Source of the DNA: Actinokineospora bangkokensis
GTDB lineage: Bacteria; Actinomycetota; Actinomycetes; Mycobacteriales; Pseudonocardiaceae
Direction of reading: 5' to 3'
Length of the DNA: 33,359 nucleotides
NCBI RefSeq assembly: GCF_001940455.1
Contig: NZ_MKQR01000026.1
Location: forward strand, 191,412 to 224,770
Part shown: piece by piece, positions 1 to 7,402 of the stretch
How the letters are laid out: each line of letters opens with the position of its first letter
Position numbering within the stretch: the first letter of the stretch is position 1
The notes under the pieces: model-generated
What the model saw: only the letters and a program-made list of their open reading frames with translations
Database searches by the model: none
Told to the model about the DNA's origin: nothing
Program-made: the position numbers and the translations under genes

Positions 1-577
1 CGATGTAGCCGGAGTCGTTGAGGCGCTCGTCGACGCTGGCGGTGACGAGGCGGACCGGGAGGTCGGCGTCGCGCAGGTGGGCGATGCCCTCGGGGGAGGC
101 CAGGACGCAGACGGCGGTGACGTCGGTGGCGCCGCGGTCGACCAGGAGCTTGATGGTGTAGACCATCGAGCCGCCGGTGGCGAGCATGGGGTCGAGGACG
201 AAGACGGGCCGGCCGGACAGGTCCGGGGGCAGGGACTCCATGTAGGGGGTCGGCTGCAGGGTGCGCTCGTCGCGGGCGAGGCCGACGAAGCCCATCTGGG
301 CGTCGGGGATGAGCTTGTGGGCCTGGTCGGCCATGCCCAGGCCCGCGCGCAGGACGGGGACGAGCAGCGGCGGGTTGGCCAGCCAGTGGCCGTCGGTGCG
401 CGCGACCGGGGTGTGGATGCGCTCGGTGCGGACCTCGGCGCCGCGCATGGCCTCGTAGATGAGCATGACGGTCAGCTCCTGCAGCGCCGCCCGGAAGGTG
501 GCCGGGTCGGTGCGGGCGTCGCGCATGACGGTCAGGCGCGCCTTGGCGAGCGGGTGGTCGACGGCGAGGACGTCCAT
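1..577 (-). CDS. upp: Uracil phosphoribosyltransferase (C-terminus cut by window edge)
   Basis: Converts uracil plus PRPP to UMP in cytosolic pyrimidine salvage. 192 residues are visible; the family is about 207 long, so only the last few lie beyond base 1. The PRPP-binding loop is clear at residues 126-137 ([12 protein letters not shown]), and the uracil-site region is starting at the window edge (SGYI, 189-192). Residues 71-81 ([11 protein letters not shown]) are the conserved substrate-proximal strand. The ATG at 577 follows a TAGGGT -10 element by 8 nt with no ribosome-binding site, which suggests a leaderless message. It is divergent from the DUF1707 gene. It would recover the uracil released by DeoA encoded further right. 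Identification is secure. Confidence 0.97.
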   Translation of the reverse strand, partial: MDVLAVDHPLAKARLTVMRDARTDPATFRAALQELTVMLIYEAMRGAEVRTERIHTPVARTDGHWLANPPLLVPVLRAGLGMADQAHKLIPDAQMGFVGLARDERTLQPTPYMESLPPDLSGRPVFVLDPMLATGGSMVYTIKLLVDRGATDVTAVCVLASPEGIAHLRDADLPVRLVTASVDERLNDSGYI

Positions 578-585
578 GGCCGCGA

Positions 586-591
586 ACCCTA
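586..591 (-). promoter_or_regulatory. -10 element of upp (leaderless type)
   Basis: TAGGGT on the minus strand, 8 nt before the upp ATG. No Shine-Dalgarno sequence lies between them. No good -35 was found. Confidence 0.5.
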
Positions 592-637
592 GCCGGTCGG
601 ACTGCCCGAGTCGCCGTGGCGCGGCGCCCGGTGGCGC

Positions 638-643
638 TACCCT
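638..643 (+). promoter_or_regulatory. -10 element of DUF1707 gene (leaderless type)
   Basis: TACCCT followed by 7 nt and then the GTG start at 651. The spacing would place transcription start on or next to the start codon. It is back to back with the upp promoter. Confidence 0.5.
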
Positions 644-650
644 CGTGCGC

Positions 651-1307
651 GTGAGCGAGCAGCCGAGCGTCCCGGGTCCCGACCAGATGCGCGCCTCCGA
701 CGCCGACCGGGAGCGGTTCGCCAAGGTGCTGCACGACGCGATGGCCGAGGGCAGGCTGACCGTCGCCGAGATGGAGGAGCGGCTGGACCTGGTCTACGCC
801 GCCAAGACCTACGGCGACCTGACCCCGCTGCTGCGCGACCTGCCCGGTCAGGACCTGGTGCCGGTGCCCACCCAGCCGCGCGCGCCGCAGCCCGCCGCCG
901 CCCGCGCCGCCGTGCCCGCGAACCCGGACCGGGTCGGCGGGCGGGGCACCTCGTCGAGCGCCATCGCGGTGATGTCCGGCGCCGAGCGCAAGGGCGTGTG
1001 GGTGGTGCCGCCGACGTTCAACGCGGTCGCGGTGATGGGCGGGGTGCAGCTGGACCTGTCGCAGGCGAGGTTCGAGGCCGCGGAGACCACCATCCAGGCG
1101 TTCGCGCTGATGGGCGGGGTCGAGGTGTTCGTGCCCGAGGACATCACCGTGCACGTCACCGGGTCCGGCTTCATGGGTGGCTTCGGCGGCCGGGTGACCA
1201 GCCAGGTCGGGCCGCCCGGGGCGCCGGTCGTGCGGATCACCGGGTTCGCGCTCATGGGCGGGGTGGAGGTCAAGCACGCGCGCAAGCGCGGGCGGATCGC
1301 GGAGTGA
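651..1307 (+). CDS. DUF1707 domain protein with LiaF-like C-terminal domain
   Basis: 218 residues. Residues about 10-63 are a DUF1707 (SHOCT-like) domain, with the typical [11 protein letters not shown] opening and the [14 protein letters not shown] helix. A proline/alanine linker (about 68-90) leads to a C-terminal region with repeated MGG turns ([24 protein letters not shown]), the beta-solenoid pattern of the LiaF/cell-wall-active antibiotic response family. No membrane segment is present, so the protein is probably cytosolic or peripheral. The family is common in actinomycetes and its role is not established; a link to envelope stress is inferred from LiaF. The GTG at 651 was chosen because it follows a -10 element at leaderless spacing and begins exactly before the DUF1707 domain. 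Confidence 0.88.
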   Translation: MSEQPSVPGPDQMRASDADRERFAKVLHDAMAEGRLTVAEMEERLDLVYAAKTYGDLTPLLRDLPGQDLVPVPTQPRAPQPAAARAAVPANPDRVGGRGTSSSAIAVMSGAERKGVWVVPPTFNAVAVMGGVQLDLSQARFEAAETTIQAFALMGGVEVFVPEDITVHVTGSGFMGGFGGRVTSQVGPPGAPVVRITGFALMGGVEVKHARKRGRIAE

Positions 1308-1402
1308 ACTCCGTCTCTTGACGACCGAGGGGTTGTTACGCCGGGCGGGTGACCTCCGATACGGGGACAACCCCGTCGTCCCCCGCCCGGAGGTGCCCGC
1401 CC

Positions 1403-2266
1403 ATGCGGCTGTTCCCCCGCAAGCGCGCCGCGACGGCGCCCGCGCCCGCGCTGCCACCGCCGGACGACCTGCTGCCGCTGCCCGACTGCGGCCGGGTGCC
1501 CGTGCTGGGGTCCGGCGCCCACCAGGCCGAGCTGACCGCCGCCGCGCACGGCCGGGCGGCGGGCGCCGACCTCGACCGGCACCTGCCCGCCACCGCCGCG
1601 CTGGTGCCCGACCCGGCCAGCAGGCACGGGGTGCGGGTGGACGTGCTGGTCGACGGCGCCGTCCGCACGGTGGGGGCGCTGCCCCGCGAGATCGGCCTGG
1701 AGTACCGGCCCGCGCTGGCGCGGGTGGGCGACCGGGGGCAGCTGGGCACGTGCCCGGCGCGGATCACCGGGGGCGGTGGCAACCCGTACGGGGTGTACCT
1801 GCTGCTCGCGCCGCCGCGCGAGATCGAGGTGTTCACCGGCGCGCGCGACCCGGTGGTGGCCGAGGGCTCGAACCTGCGGGTGCTGCTGTGGAACGAGCGC
1901 ACGTGCGGGGTCACCCGCGAGGACGAGCACCAGGACGCGCTGGTCGACTACGCGCCGTTCCCCGGCCAGCAGACCCGCGAGGTGATCGCCTGCCTGGGGT
2001 TCTGCCGGATCGACTCCGGCCGGTACCGGGGCGAGGAGGCGATCGAGGTGCAGCTGGGCGGCAGGCGGGTCGGGCAGCTCACCTACGCGATGAGCCTGCG
2101 CTACGCGCAGTCGCTGCGCAGGCTGCTCGCCACCGGGGTGGAGGTCACCTGTTCGGCGTTGACCCGCAGCACCCGTGACGGCATCCGGGTCGACCTGCTG
2201 CTGCCGCAGCTCACCGACTCCACTGTGGACGCCGTGGGGGTTGACCCAGCCGCAACGCGGCGGTGA
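1403..2266 (+). CDS. Unrecognised protein with two HIRAN-like repeats
   Basis: 287 residues with no signal peptide or membrane span. I do not recognise a named family. The protein shows an internal duplication. A short VLGSGAHQAEL-type motif (residues 34-44) recurs as VTREDEHQDAL (170-180). A strand-turn-helix block with VDGAVRTVGALP (83-94), a Tyr-containing helix and GQLGTCPARITG (112-123) recurs as LGGRRVGQLTY (218-228), a Tyr helix and GVEVTCSALT (245-254). The G-x-x-V-G-x-L pattern resembles HIRAN-type domains, but this is tentative. The ATG at 1403 has GGAGGTG at 1389-1395 and is preferred over a GTG 54 bases upstream. The gene stands alone between the DUF1707 and hydrolase genes. Confidence 0.75.
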   Translation: MRLFPRKRAATAPAPALPPPDDLLPLPDCGRVPVLGSGAHQAELTAAAHGRAAGADLDRHLPATAALVPDPASRHGVRVDVLVDGAVRTVGALPREIGLEYRPALARVGDRGQLGTCPARITGGGGNPYGVYLLLAPPREIEVFTGARDPVVAEGSNLRVLLWNERTCGVTREDEHQDALVDYAPFPGQQTREVIACLGFCRIDSGRYRGEEAIEVQLGGRRVGQLTYAMSLRYAQSLRRLLATGVEVTCSALTRSTRDGIRVDLLLPQLTDSTVDAVGVDPAATRR

Positions 2267-2300
2267 CGGCCGCACAACACCGGTGGCGCCCAATGGGCGC

Positions 2301-3323
2301 ATGAGCGAAGGCGTCAGCGTGGTGCCCCGGTCGCGCACCGGTGCCACCGACCTGGACCACGTCGGCCTGCGGTTCCGCACCGTGCACGGCTACCGCAGGG
2401 CGTTCCGGATGGCCGGTTCGGGGCCCGCGGTGCTGCTGGTGCACGGCATCAGCGACAACTCCGGGACCTGGCTGCGGGTGCTGTCCGACCTCGCCAGGAC
2501 GCACACCGTCATCGCCCCCGACCTGCTCGGCCACGGCAAGTCGGACAAGCCGCGCGCCGACTACGCGGCCGCCGCCTACGCCTGCGGCATGCGCGACCTG
2601 CTCAGCGTGCTCGACGTCGACCGGGTCACCGTCGTCGGCCACTCGCTCGGCGGCGGGGTGGCCATGCAGTTCGCCTACCAGTTCCCCGACCGCTGCGAGC
2701 GCCTGGTGCTCGTCAGCAGCGGCGGCGTCAGCCGGGAGGTGCACCCGGCGCTGCGCCTGGCGGCCATGCCCGGCGCGGAGCTCGCGATGCCCGTCATCGC
2801 CTCGGCACCCGTCCGGTCCCTGGTCGCCAGGATCGCCCCCTGGCTGCCGCCGGTCGCGGGCCTGGACTTCGGCCCCGACCTCGACTACGCCCTGGAGCGC
2901 TACGCGGGCCTGCGCGACCCGTCGGCCCGCACGGCCTTCCTGCGCACCCTGCGCTCGGTGGTCGACGTCCGCGGCCAGGTGGTGACGATGCTCGACCGCT
3001 GCTACCTGACCCGCGGCATCCCCACCCTGCTGCTGTGGGGCGCCAGGGACCGCATCATCCCCGCCGCCCACGCCCAGCTCGCCCACGCCGCCATGCCCGG
3101 CAGCAGGCTGGAGGTCTTCGACGACTCCGGCCACTTCCCCCACCACACCGAACCGCAGCGCTTCCTGGCCACCCTCCTCGACTTCATCGCCACCACCGAA
3201 CCCGCCCAGTACGACCCGGCGAAGTGGCGCTCCATCCTCCGCGAGGGCCGCGGCCCCGAACGCGCCCAGCAACCCGCCACCGTCGCCCGCATCGACCGCT
3301 ACACCGTCTCGTCCGGCTCCTAG
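2301..3323 (+). CDS. Alpha/beta-fold hydrolase
   Basis: 340 residues with a complete alpha/beta-hydrolase catalytic set. The nucleophile elbow is GHSLGG with Ser115, the acid is Asp250 in WGARD, and the base is His278 in DSGHFPH. The oxyanion-hole strand LLVHGISDN is at 46-53. The lid region (about 140-230) has a proline-rich turn (APWLPPVAG). A basic, disordered tail of about 40 residues follows residue 300. The substrate cannot be read from sequence; the family includes esterases, epoxide hydrolases and C-C bond hydrolases. ATG 2301 was chosen over an in-frame upstream ATG because homology-like sequence begins after it, and it lies 34 nt after the previous stop. Confidence 0.9.
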   Translation: MSEGVSVVPRSRTGATDLDHVGLRFRTVHGYRRAFRMAGSGPAVLLVHGISDNSGTWLRVLSDLARTHTVIAPDLLGHGKSDKPRADYAAAAYACGMRDLLSVLDVDRVTVVGHSLGGGVAMQFAYQFPDRCERLVLVSSGGVSREVHPALRLAAMPGAELAMPVIASAPVRSLVARIAPWLPPVAGLDFGPDLDYALERYAGLRDPSARTAFLRTLRSVVDVRGQVVTMLDRCYLTRGIPTLLLWGARDRIIPAAHAQLAHAAMPGSRLEVFDDSGHFPHHTEPQRFLATLLDFIATTEPAQYDPAKWRSILREGRGPERAQQPATVARIDRYTVSSGS

Positions 3324-3482
3324 GCCGCGTTCCGCAACCCGCTCCCCAACCCGGCGACCCCACCTGGCACCACGGGCGCCTGTCCCGCCCGGGGCAACCC
3401 GGCACGCGATCTGACGCCGCCACTCTCGGGAACACGCCCTGGACGCCCCCGGTTACCAGAGAACCCGGCCTCGCGCCAGCGT

Positions 3483-3639
3483 CCATCCACAGGCCCCGGG
3501 GGACCCCCGATTTCCATTCTCCCGCACTGGCGGCGCGCGCGGGAAAACCATCCACAGGGCCCAGGGATCCCCCATTTCCATTCTCCCGCAAGGGGCGGGT
3601 GGGCAGGGGGAACCATCCACAGGGCCGGACCTGTCCACA
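3483..3639. repeat. 65-bp tandem repeat with TCCACAG-containing units
   Basis: Units begin with CCATCCACAG at 3483, 3548 and 3613, exactly 65 bases apart. Units 1 and 2 share a TTTCCATTCTCCCGCA block (3510-3525 and about 3574-3589). Unit 3 is truncated and ends with CTGTCCACAGG at 3631-3641. The TCCACA core resembles the right half of an actinobacterial DnaA box, but only the last copy (TGTCCACA) comes close to a consensus box. Confidence 0.75.
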
Positions 3640-3679
3640 GGCCTGGACCGGGACAGGCCGGAGGGGCCGGTGCAGGTCC

Positions 3680-3685
3680 TAGACT
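3680..3685 (+). promoter_or_regulatory. -10 element of deoC (leaderless type)
   Basis: TAGACT followed by exactly 7 nt and the ATG at 3693. The only purine-rich stretch is about 27 nt upstream of the ATG, too far to act as a ribosome-binding site. Confidence 0.55.
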
Positions 3686-3692
3686 CGGCGGC

Positions 3693-4670
3693 ATGGCACA
3701 GGCGCACACGTCGACAGCCCCGGGCGGCGGGTCACCACCCGCGTTCGCGGACGCGACCAGGGATGAGACCTCGCTGCGGCGGTTCCTGCACGGGTTGCCC
3801 GGGGTGGACGCCGTGGGGGTGGAGCAGCGGGCGGCCGGGTTGGCGACGCGGAGCATCAAGAAGGCCAGCAAGCTCTGGGCGATCGACACGGCCATCTCGA
3901 TGGTGGACCTGACCACGCTGGAGGGGGCCGATACCGCGGGGAAGGTGCGGTCGCTGTGCGCGAAGGGCAGGCGGCCGGACCCGGAGGTGCCCGGGGTGCC
4001 GTCGGTGGCGGCCATCTGCGTGTACCCGGACATGGTGGCCACGGCCGTCGACCAGCTCGCGGGCAGCGGGATCGGGGTCGCCAGCGTCGCGACCGCGTTC
4101 CCGTCGGGGCGGTCGTCGCTGAAGGTGAAGCTGGAGGACACCGCGTTCGCCGTGGAGCAGGGGGCCACCGAGATCGATATGGTGATCGACCGGGGGGCGT
4201 TCCTGTCCGGGCGGTACGGGCAGGTGTTCGACGAGATCCGGCAGGTCAAGGCCGCCTGCGGGGACGCGCACCTCAAGGTCATCCTGGAGACCGGGGAGCT
4301 GGCCACCTACGACAACGCGCGGCGGGCGTCGTGGCTGGCGCTGCTGGCCGGTGGCGACTTCATCAAGACCTCCACCGGCAAGGTCTCGCCCGCGGCGACG
4401 CTGCCGGTGACGCACGTGATGCTCCAGGCGGTGCACGACTGGCACGCCGCGACCGGGGAGCTGCGCGGGGTCAAGCCCGCGGGCGGGATCCGCACGACCA
4501 AGGACGCCGTGCGGTACCTGGTGGCCGTGCGCGAGGTGGCGGGCGAGCGGTGGCTGGACCCGCGCCTGTTCCGCTTCGGCGCCTCCAGCCTGCTCAACGA
4601 CCTGCTGATGCAGCGCCGCACCCAGCTCAGCGGCCACTACAGCGGTCCCGACTACGTGACGGTGGACTAG
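3693..4670 (+). CDS. deoC: Deoxyribose-phosphate aldolase
   Basis: Splits 2-deoxyribose-5-phosphate into glyceraldehyde-3-phosphate and acetaldehyde, the last step of deoxynucleoside catabolism. 325 residues, the long form of the family (short forms are about 220-260). The Schiff-base lysine is Lys225 in DFIKTSTGK, the second catalytic lysine is Lys261 in VKPAGGIRT, and the acidic residue is Asp162 in EIDMVI. The first 25 residues look disordered. It is followed after 3 nt by the aldehyde dehydrogenase gene, so the acetaldehyde-forming enzyme and a possible acetaldehyde-consuming enzyme are probably co-transcribed. The leaderless promoter fixes the start at 3693. Confidence 0.97.
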   Translation: MAQAHTSTAPGGGSPPAFADATRDETSLRRFLHGLPGVDAVGVEQRAAGLATRSIKKASKLWAIDTAISMVDLTTLEGADTAGKVRSLCAKGRRPDPEVPGVPSVAAICVYPDMVATAVDQLAGSGIGVASVATAFPSGRSSLKVKLEDTAFAVEQGATEIDMVIDRGAFLSGRYGQVFDEIRQVKAACGDAHLKVILETGELATYDNARRASWLALLAGGDFIKTSTGKVSPAATLPVTHVMLQAVHDWHAATGELRGVKPAGGIRTTKDAVRYLVAVREVAGERWLDPRLFRFGASSLLNDLLMQRRTQLSGHYSGPDYVTVD

Positions 4671-4673
4671 ACG

Positions 4674-6104
4674 ATGACCTGGGAGTACGCACCCGCGCCC
4701 GAGTCGCGGGACATCGCCAACCTCAAGCCCAGCTACCGGATGTTCGTCGACGGCGAGTTCGTCGAGGGCGGCGGTGAGCCGCTGAAGTCGGTGAACCCGG
4801 CGACCGAGGAGGTCCTGGCCGAGGTCTCCACCGCGAACCAGGCCGACGTCGACCGCGCGGTCAAGGCGGCGCAGCGGGCGCAGGAGAAGGTGTGGGGGCG
4901 CATGCCCGGCACCGAGCGCGCCAAGTACGTGTTCCGGATCGCGCGGGTGATCGCCGAGCGGGCGCGCGAGCTGGCGGTGCTGGAGTCGCTGGACAACGGC
5001 AAGCCGATCAAGGAGGCGCGCGACGTCGACGTGCCGACGGCCTCGGCGCACTTCTTCTACCACGCGGGGTGGGCCGACAAGCTGGAGTACGCGGGCTTCG
5101 GCCCGGACCCGCGACCGCTGGGCGTCGCCGGGCAGGTGATCCCGTGGAACTTCCCGCTGCTGATGGCCGCCTGGAAGATCGCGCCCGCGCTGGCCTGCGG
5201 CAACACCGTGGTGCTCAAGCCCGCCGAGACGACCCCGCTCACCGCGCTGGTGCTCGCGGAGATCATCCAGCAGGCCGAGCTGCCGCCGGGCGTGGTGAAC
5301 GTGCTGCCCGGCGCCGGGGACGTCGGCGCCGCGGTGGTCGGGCACCCCGGGGTGCGCAAGGTGGCCTTCACCGGCTCGACCGAGGTCGGCAAGTCGATCC
5401 AGCGGGGGCTGGCGGGCAGCGGCAAGAAGCTGACCCTGGAGCTGGGCGGCAAGGCCGCCAACGTGGTCTTCGACGACGCCCCGCTCGACCAGGCCGTCGA
5501 GGGCATCGTCAACGGCATCTTCTTCAACCAGGGCCACGTGTGCTGCGCGGGGTCGCGGCTGCTGGTGCAGGAGTCGGTGGCCGAGGAGCTGCTGGACAAG
5601 CTGCACAAGCGGGTGGCGACGCTGCGCGTGGGCGACCCGCTGGACAAGAACACCGACGTGGGCGCGATCAACTCCCGCGAGCAGCTGACCAAGATCCAGG
5701 AGCTGGTGGCCTCCGGGGAGGCCGAGGGCGCCGAGCGCTGGACCAGCCCGTGCCCGCTGCCGGACAAGGGCTTCTTCTTCGCCCCCACGGTGTTCGCGGG
5801 GGTCAGCCAGGCCATGCGCATCGCCCGGGAGGAGATCTTCGGCCCCGTGCTGTCGGTGCTGACCTTCCGCACCCCGGACGAGGCCGTGGCCAAGGCGAAC
5901 AACACCCCCTACGGGCTGTCGGCGGGCATCTGGACCGAGAAGGGCAGCCGCATCCTGTGGATGGCCGACCAGCTGCGCGCGGGCGTGGTGTGGGCCAACA
6001 CGTTCAACCGCTTCGACCCCACCGCCCCCTTCGGCGGCTACCAGGAGTCCGGGTTCGGCCGCGAGGGCGGCCGCGCGGGGCTGGAGGCCTACCTCGATGT
6101 CTGA
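4674..6104 (+). CDS. NAD(P)-dependent aldehyde dehydrogenase (catalytic partner of a split ALDH16-like pair)
   Basis: 476 residues, a full-length aldehyde dehydrogenase. The active-site asparagine is Asn159 (PWNFP), the cofactor lysine Lys182 (LKPAE), the nucleotide-binding turn FTGSTEVG is at 232-239, the general base is Glu256 (LELGGK), and the nucleophile is Cys290 (GHVCCAGSR). The start lies 3 nt after the deoC stop, with GGTGGA just upstream. Its last 8 bases (ATGTCTGA) contain the start of the next gene, which encodes a half-length homologue. Acetaldehyde from DeoC is the obvious candidate substrate, inferred from position. The pair resembles the two domains of ALDH16 enzymes, which are fused in other organisms. 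Confidence 0.94.
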   Translation: MTWEYAPAPESRDIANLKPSYRMFVDGEFVEGGGEPLKSVNPATEEVLAEVSTANQADVDRAVKAAQRAQEKVWGRMPGTERAKYVFRIARVIAERARELAVLESLDNGKPIKEARDVDVPTASAHFFYHAGWADKLEYAGFGPDPRPLGVAGQVIPWNFPLLMAAWKIAPALACGNTVVLKPAETTPLTALVLAEIIQQAELPPGVVNVLPGAGDVGAAVVGHPGVRKVAFTGSTEVGKSIQRGLAGSGKKLTLELGGKAANVVFDDAPLDQAVEGIVNGIFFNQGHVCCAGSRLLVQESVAEELLDKLHKRVATLRVGDPLDKNTDVGAINSREQLTKIQELVASGEAEGAERWTSPCPLPDKGFFFAPTVFAGVSQAMRIAREEIFGPVLSVLTFRTPDEAVAKANNTPYGLSAGIWTEKGSRILWMADQLRAGVVWANTFNRFDPTAPFGGYQESGFGREGGRAGLEAYLDV

Positions 6105-6957
6105 CCGCATCTCCGTCGCCAAGACCTACAAGCTCTACCTGGGCGGGGCGTTCCCCCGCTCGGAGTCGGGGCGCACGTACCAGGTGACCGACGCCAAGGG
6201 CCGGTTCCTGGCCAACGCCGCGCACGCCTCCCGCAAGGACCTGCGCGAGGCCGTCGGCGCCGCGCGCAAGGCCTTCGGGAAGTGGTCGGGCGCCACCGCC
6301 TACAACCGCGGCCAGGTGCTCTACCGGGTCGCGGAGGTGCTGGAGGGCCGCCGCGACCAGTTCACCGCCGAGGTGGCCGCCTGCGAGGGCGTCGCGGAGA
6401 AGAAGGCCCAGGCGCTGGTGGACGCGGCCGTGGACCGGTGGGTCTGGTACGCGGGCTGGACCGACAAGCTGGCCACCGTGCTGGGGTCGGCGAACCCGGT
6501 GGCGGGGCCGTACTTCTCCTTCTCGGTGCCGGAGCCGACCGGGGTGGTGGGCGTGCTGGCCCCGCAGGACTCCTCGCTGCTGGGGCTGGTCAGCGTGCTG
6601 GCGCCGGTGCTGGCCACCGGGTCGACCGCGGTGGTGGTCAGCAGCGCGCGCAGGCCGCTGCCCGCGATCACCCTCTCGGAGGTGCTGGCCACCTCCGACG
6701 TGCCCGGCGGGGTGGTGAACCTGCTGACCGGGTTCACCGGGGAGCTGGCGCCGTGGCTGGCCGCGCACGCCGACGTCAACGCCCTCGACCTCACCGGCGC
6801 GGCGCCGGAGGAGCGGGCGGCGCTGGAGGAGGCGGCGGCGGGCACGGTGAAGCGGGTGCTGCGGCCGACGGGCACCGACTGGACCGCGCACCCGGGCACC
6901 GCCCGGCTGCGGGCGGTGCTGGAGACGAAGACGGTGTGGCACCCGATGGGCGCTTGA
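6097..6957 (+). CDS. Half-length aldehyde dehydrogenase homologue (ALDH16 second-domain-like)
   Basis: 286 residues matching only the N-terminal, cofactor-binding half of aldehyde dehydrogenases: the YLGGAFPRSESGRTY opening, the helical region with AFGKWSGATAYNRGQ, and a degraded PWN equivalent (APQDSS). The catalytic domain with its Cys and Glu is absent, and the lysine of the LKPAE motif is replaced (VVSSARRP). The short tail ends KTVWHPMGA. It cannot be a working dehydrogenase alone. Known ALDH16 proteins carry such a second, incomplete ALDH domain after a complete first one, with a total near 770-800 residues; here 476 plus 286 gives 762. The 8-base overlap with the upstream gene suggests translational coupling and a heteromeric enzyme. 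The reading frame is intact, so it is not a decaying pseudogene. Confidence 0.85.
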   Translation: MSDRISVAKTYKLYLGGAFPRSESGRTYQVTDAKGRFLANAAHASRKDLREAVGAARKAFGKWSGATAYNRGQVLYRVAEVLEGRRDQFTAEVAACEGVAEKKAQALVDAAVDRWVWYAGWTDKLATVLGSANPVAGPYFSFSVPEPTGVVGVLAPQDSSLLGLVSVLAPVLATGSTAVVVSSARRPLPAITLSEVLATSDVPGGVVNLLTGFTGELAPWLAAHADVNALDLTGAAPEERAALEEAAAGTVKRVLRPTGTDWTAHPGTARLRAVLETKTVWHPMGA

Positions 6958-7036
6958 GGGGCGAAAACGGGCGGAACGGGAGCCACGGGGCGCCGGGGGG
7001 CGTCACACTCGTGGAGCGAGGATCAGGGGGACGACC

Positions 7037-7402
7037 ATGAGCACACCCGGCACACCACCGGGACCGCCGCCGGGGCGGTCGGACGTCGGCGGCTACCACG
7101 GCGACGAGGAGGCTTTCGCGGCCTACACCGCCGCCGTGCGGCCGCTGGCCGAGCGCCTGCACAGCACAGCCGACCAGCACGGCGGCGCCGACTTCGGCGA
7201 GCACGCCTTCTCCAAGATCGGCAGCGAGGTGGGGCTGGCCGGGGCGCTGCGCGCGGCCGGGCTGCGCCAGCACCGGGGCGTGCGCGAGCTGGCGAACTCG
7301 CTCGACGGCACCGCGCAGGCCGTGCGCAACACCTGGACCAACATCGTCGGCACCGAGCAGGACGCGGGCCAGGCCCTGCGCCGGGCGGCGGGTGAGGTGT
7401 GA
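7037..7402 (+). CDS. EspC-like type VII secretion-associated protein
   Basis: 121 residues. A proline/glycine-rich N-terminus (1-14) is followed by an all-alpha region of about 95 residues (YTAAVRPLAERLHSTADQ, then NSLDGTAQAVRNTWTNI), the size and helical layout of EspC/ESX-associated helical hairpin proteins of actinobacteria. There is no signal peptide. AGGGGGA precedes the ATG by 5 nt. The stop overlaps the GTG of the NlpC/P60 gene (GTGA at 7399-7402), so the two are co-translated and the proteins are probably secretion partners. No ESX core gene (EccB-E, MycP) is in the window. The family call rests on size, helical pattern and context. Confidence 0.7.
   Translation: MSTPGTPPGPPPGRSDVGGYHGDEEAFAAYTAAVRPLAERLHSTADQHGGADFGEHAFSKIGSEVGLAGALRAAGLRQHRGVRELANSLDGTAQAVRNTWTNIVGTEQDAGQALRRAAGEV

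Larger units (their letters stand above)
3324..3692. other. Non-coding spacer before deoC
   Basis: This 369-base stretch lacks a credible gene: the open frames through it have no recognisable domain and run through direct repeats. It holds a weak 5-bp GCAA-loop hairpin at 3389-3402, the 65-bp repeat array starting at 3483, and the deoC -10 element. Confidence 0.7.

Noticed and set aside
3483..3641. CRISPR array
   Set aside because: Only two to three imperfect units with similar rather than unique spacers, and no cas genes.
6097..6957. Truncated pseudogene of an aldehyde dehydrogenase
   Set aside because: The frame is intact with normal codon use, overlaps the upstream gene in a coupled manner and has a defined C-terminus, matching the known incomplete second domain of ALDH16.
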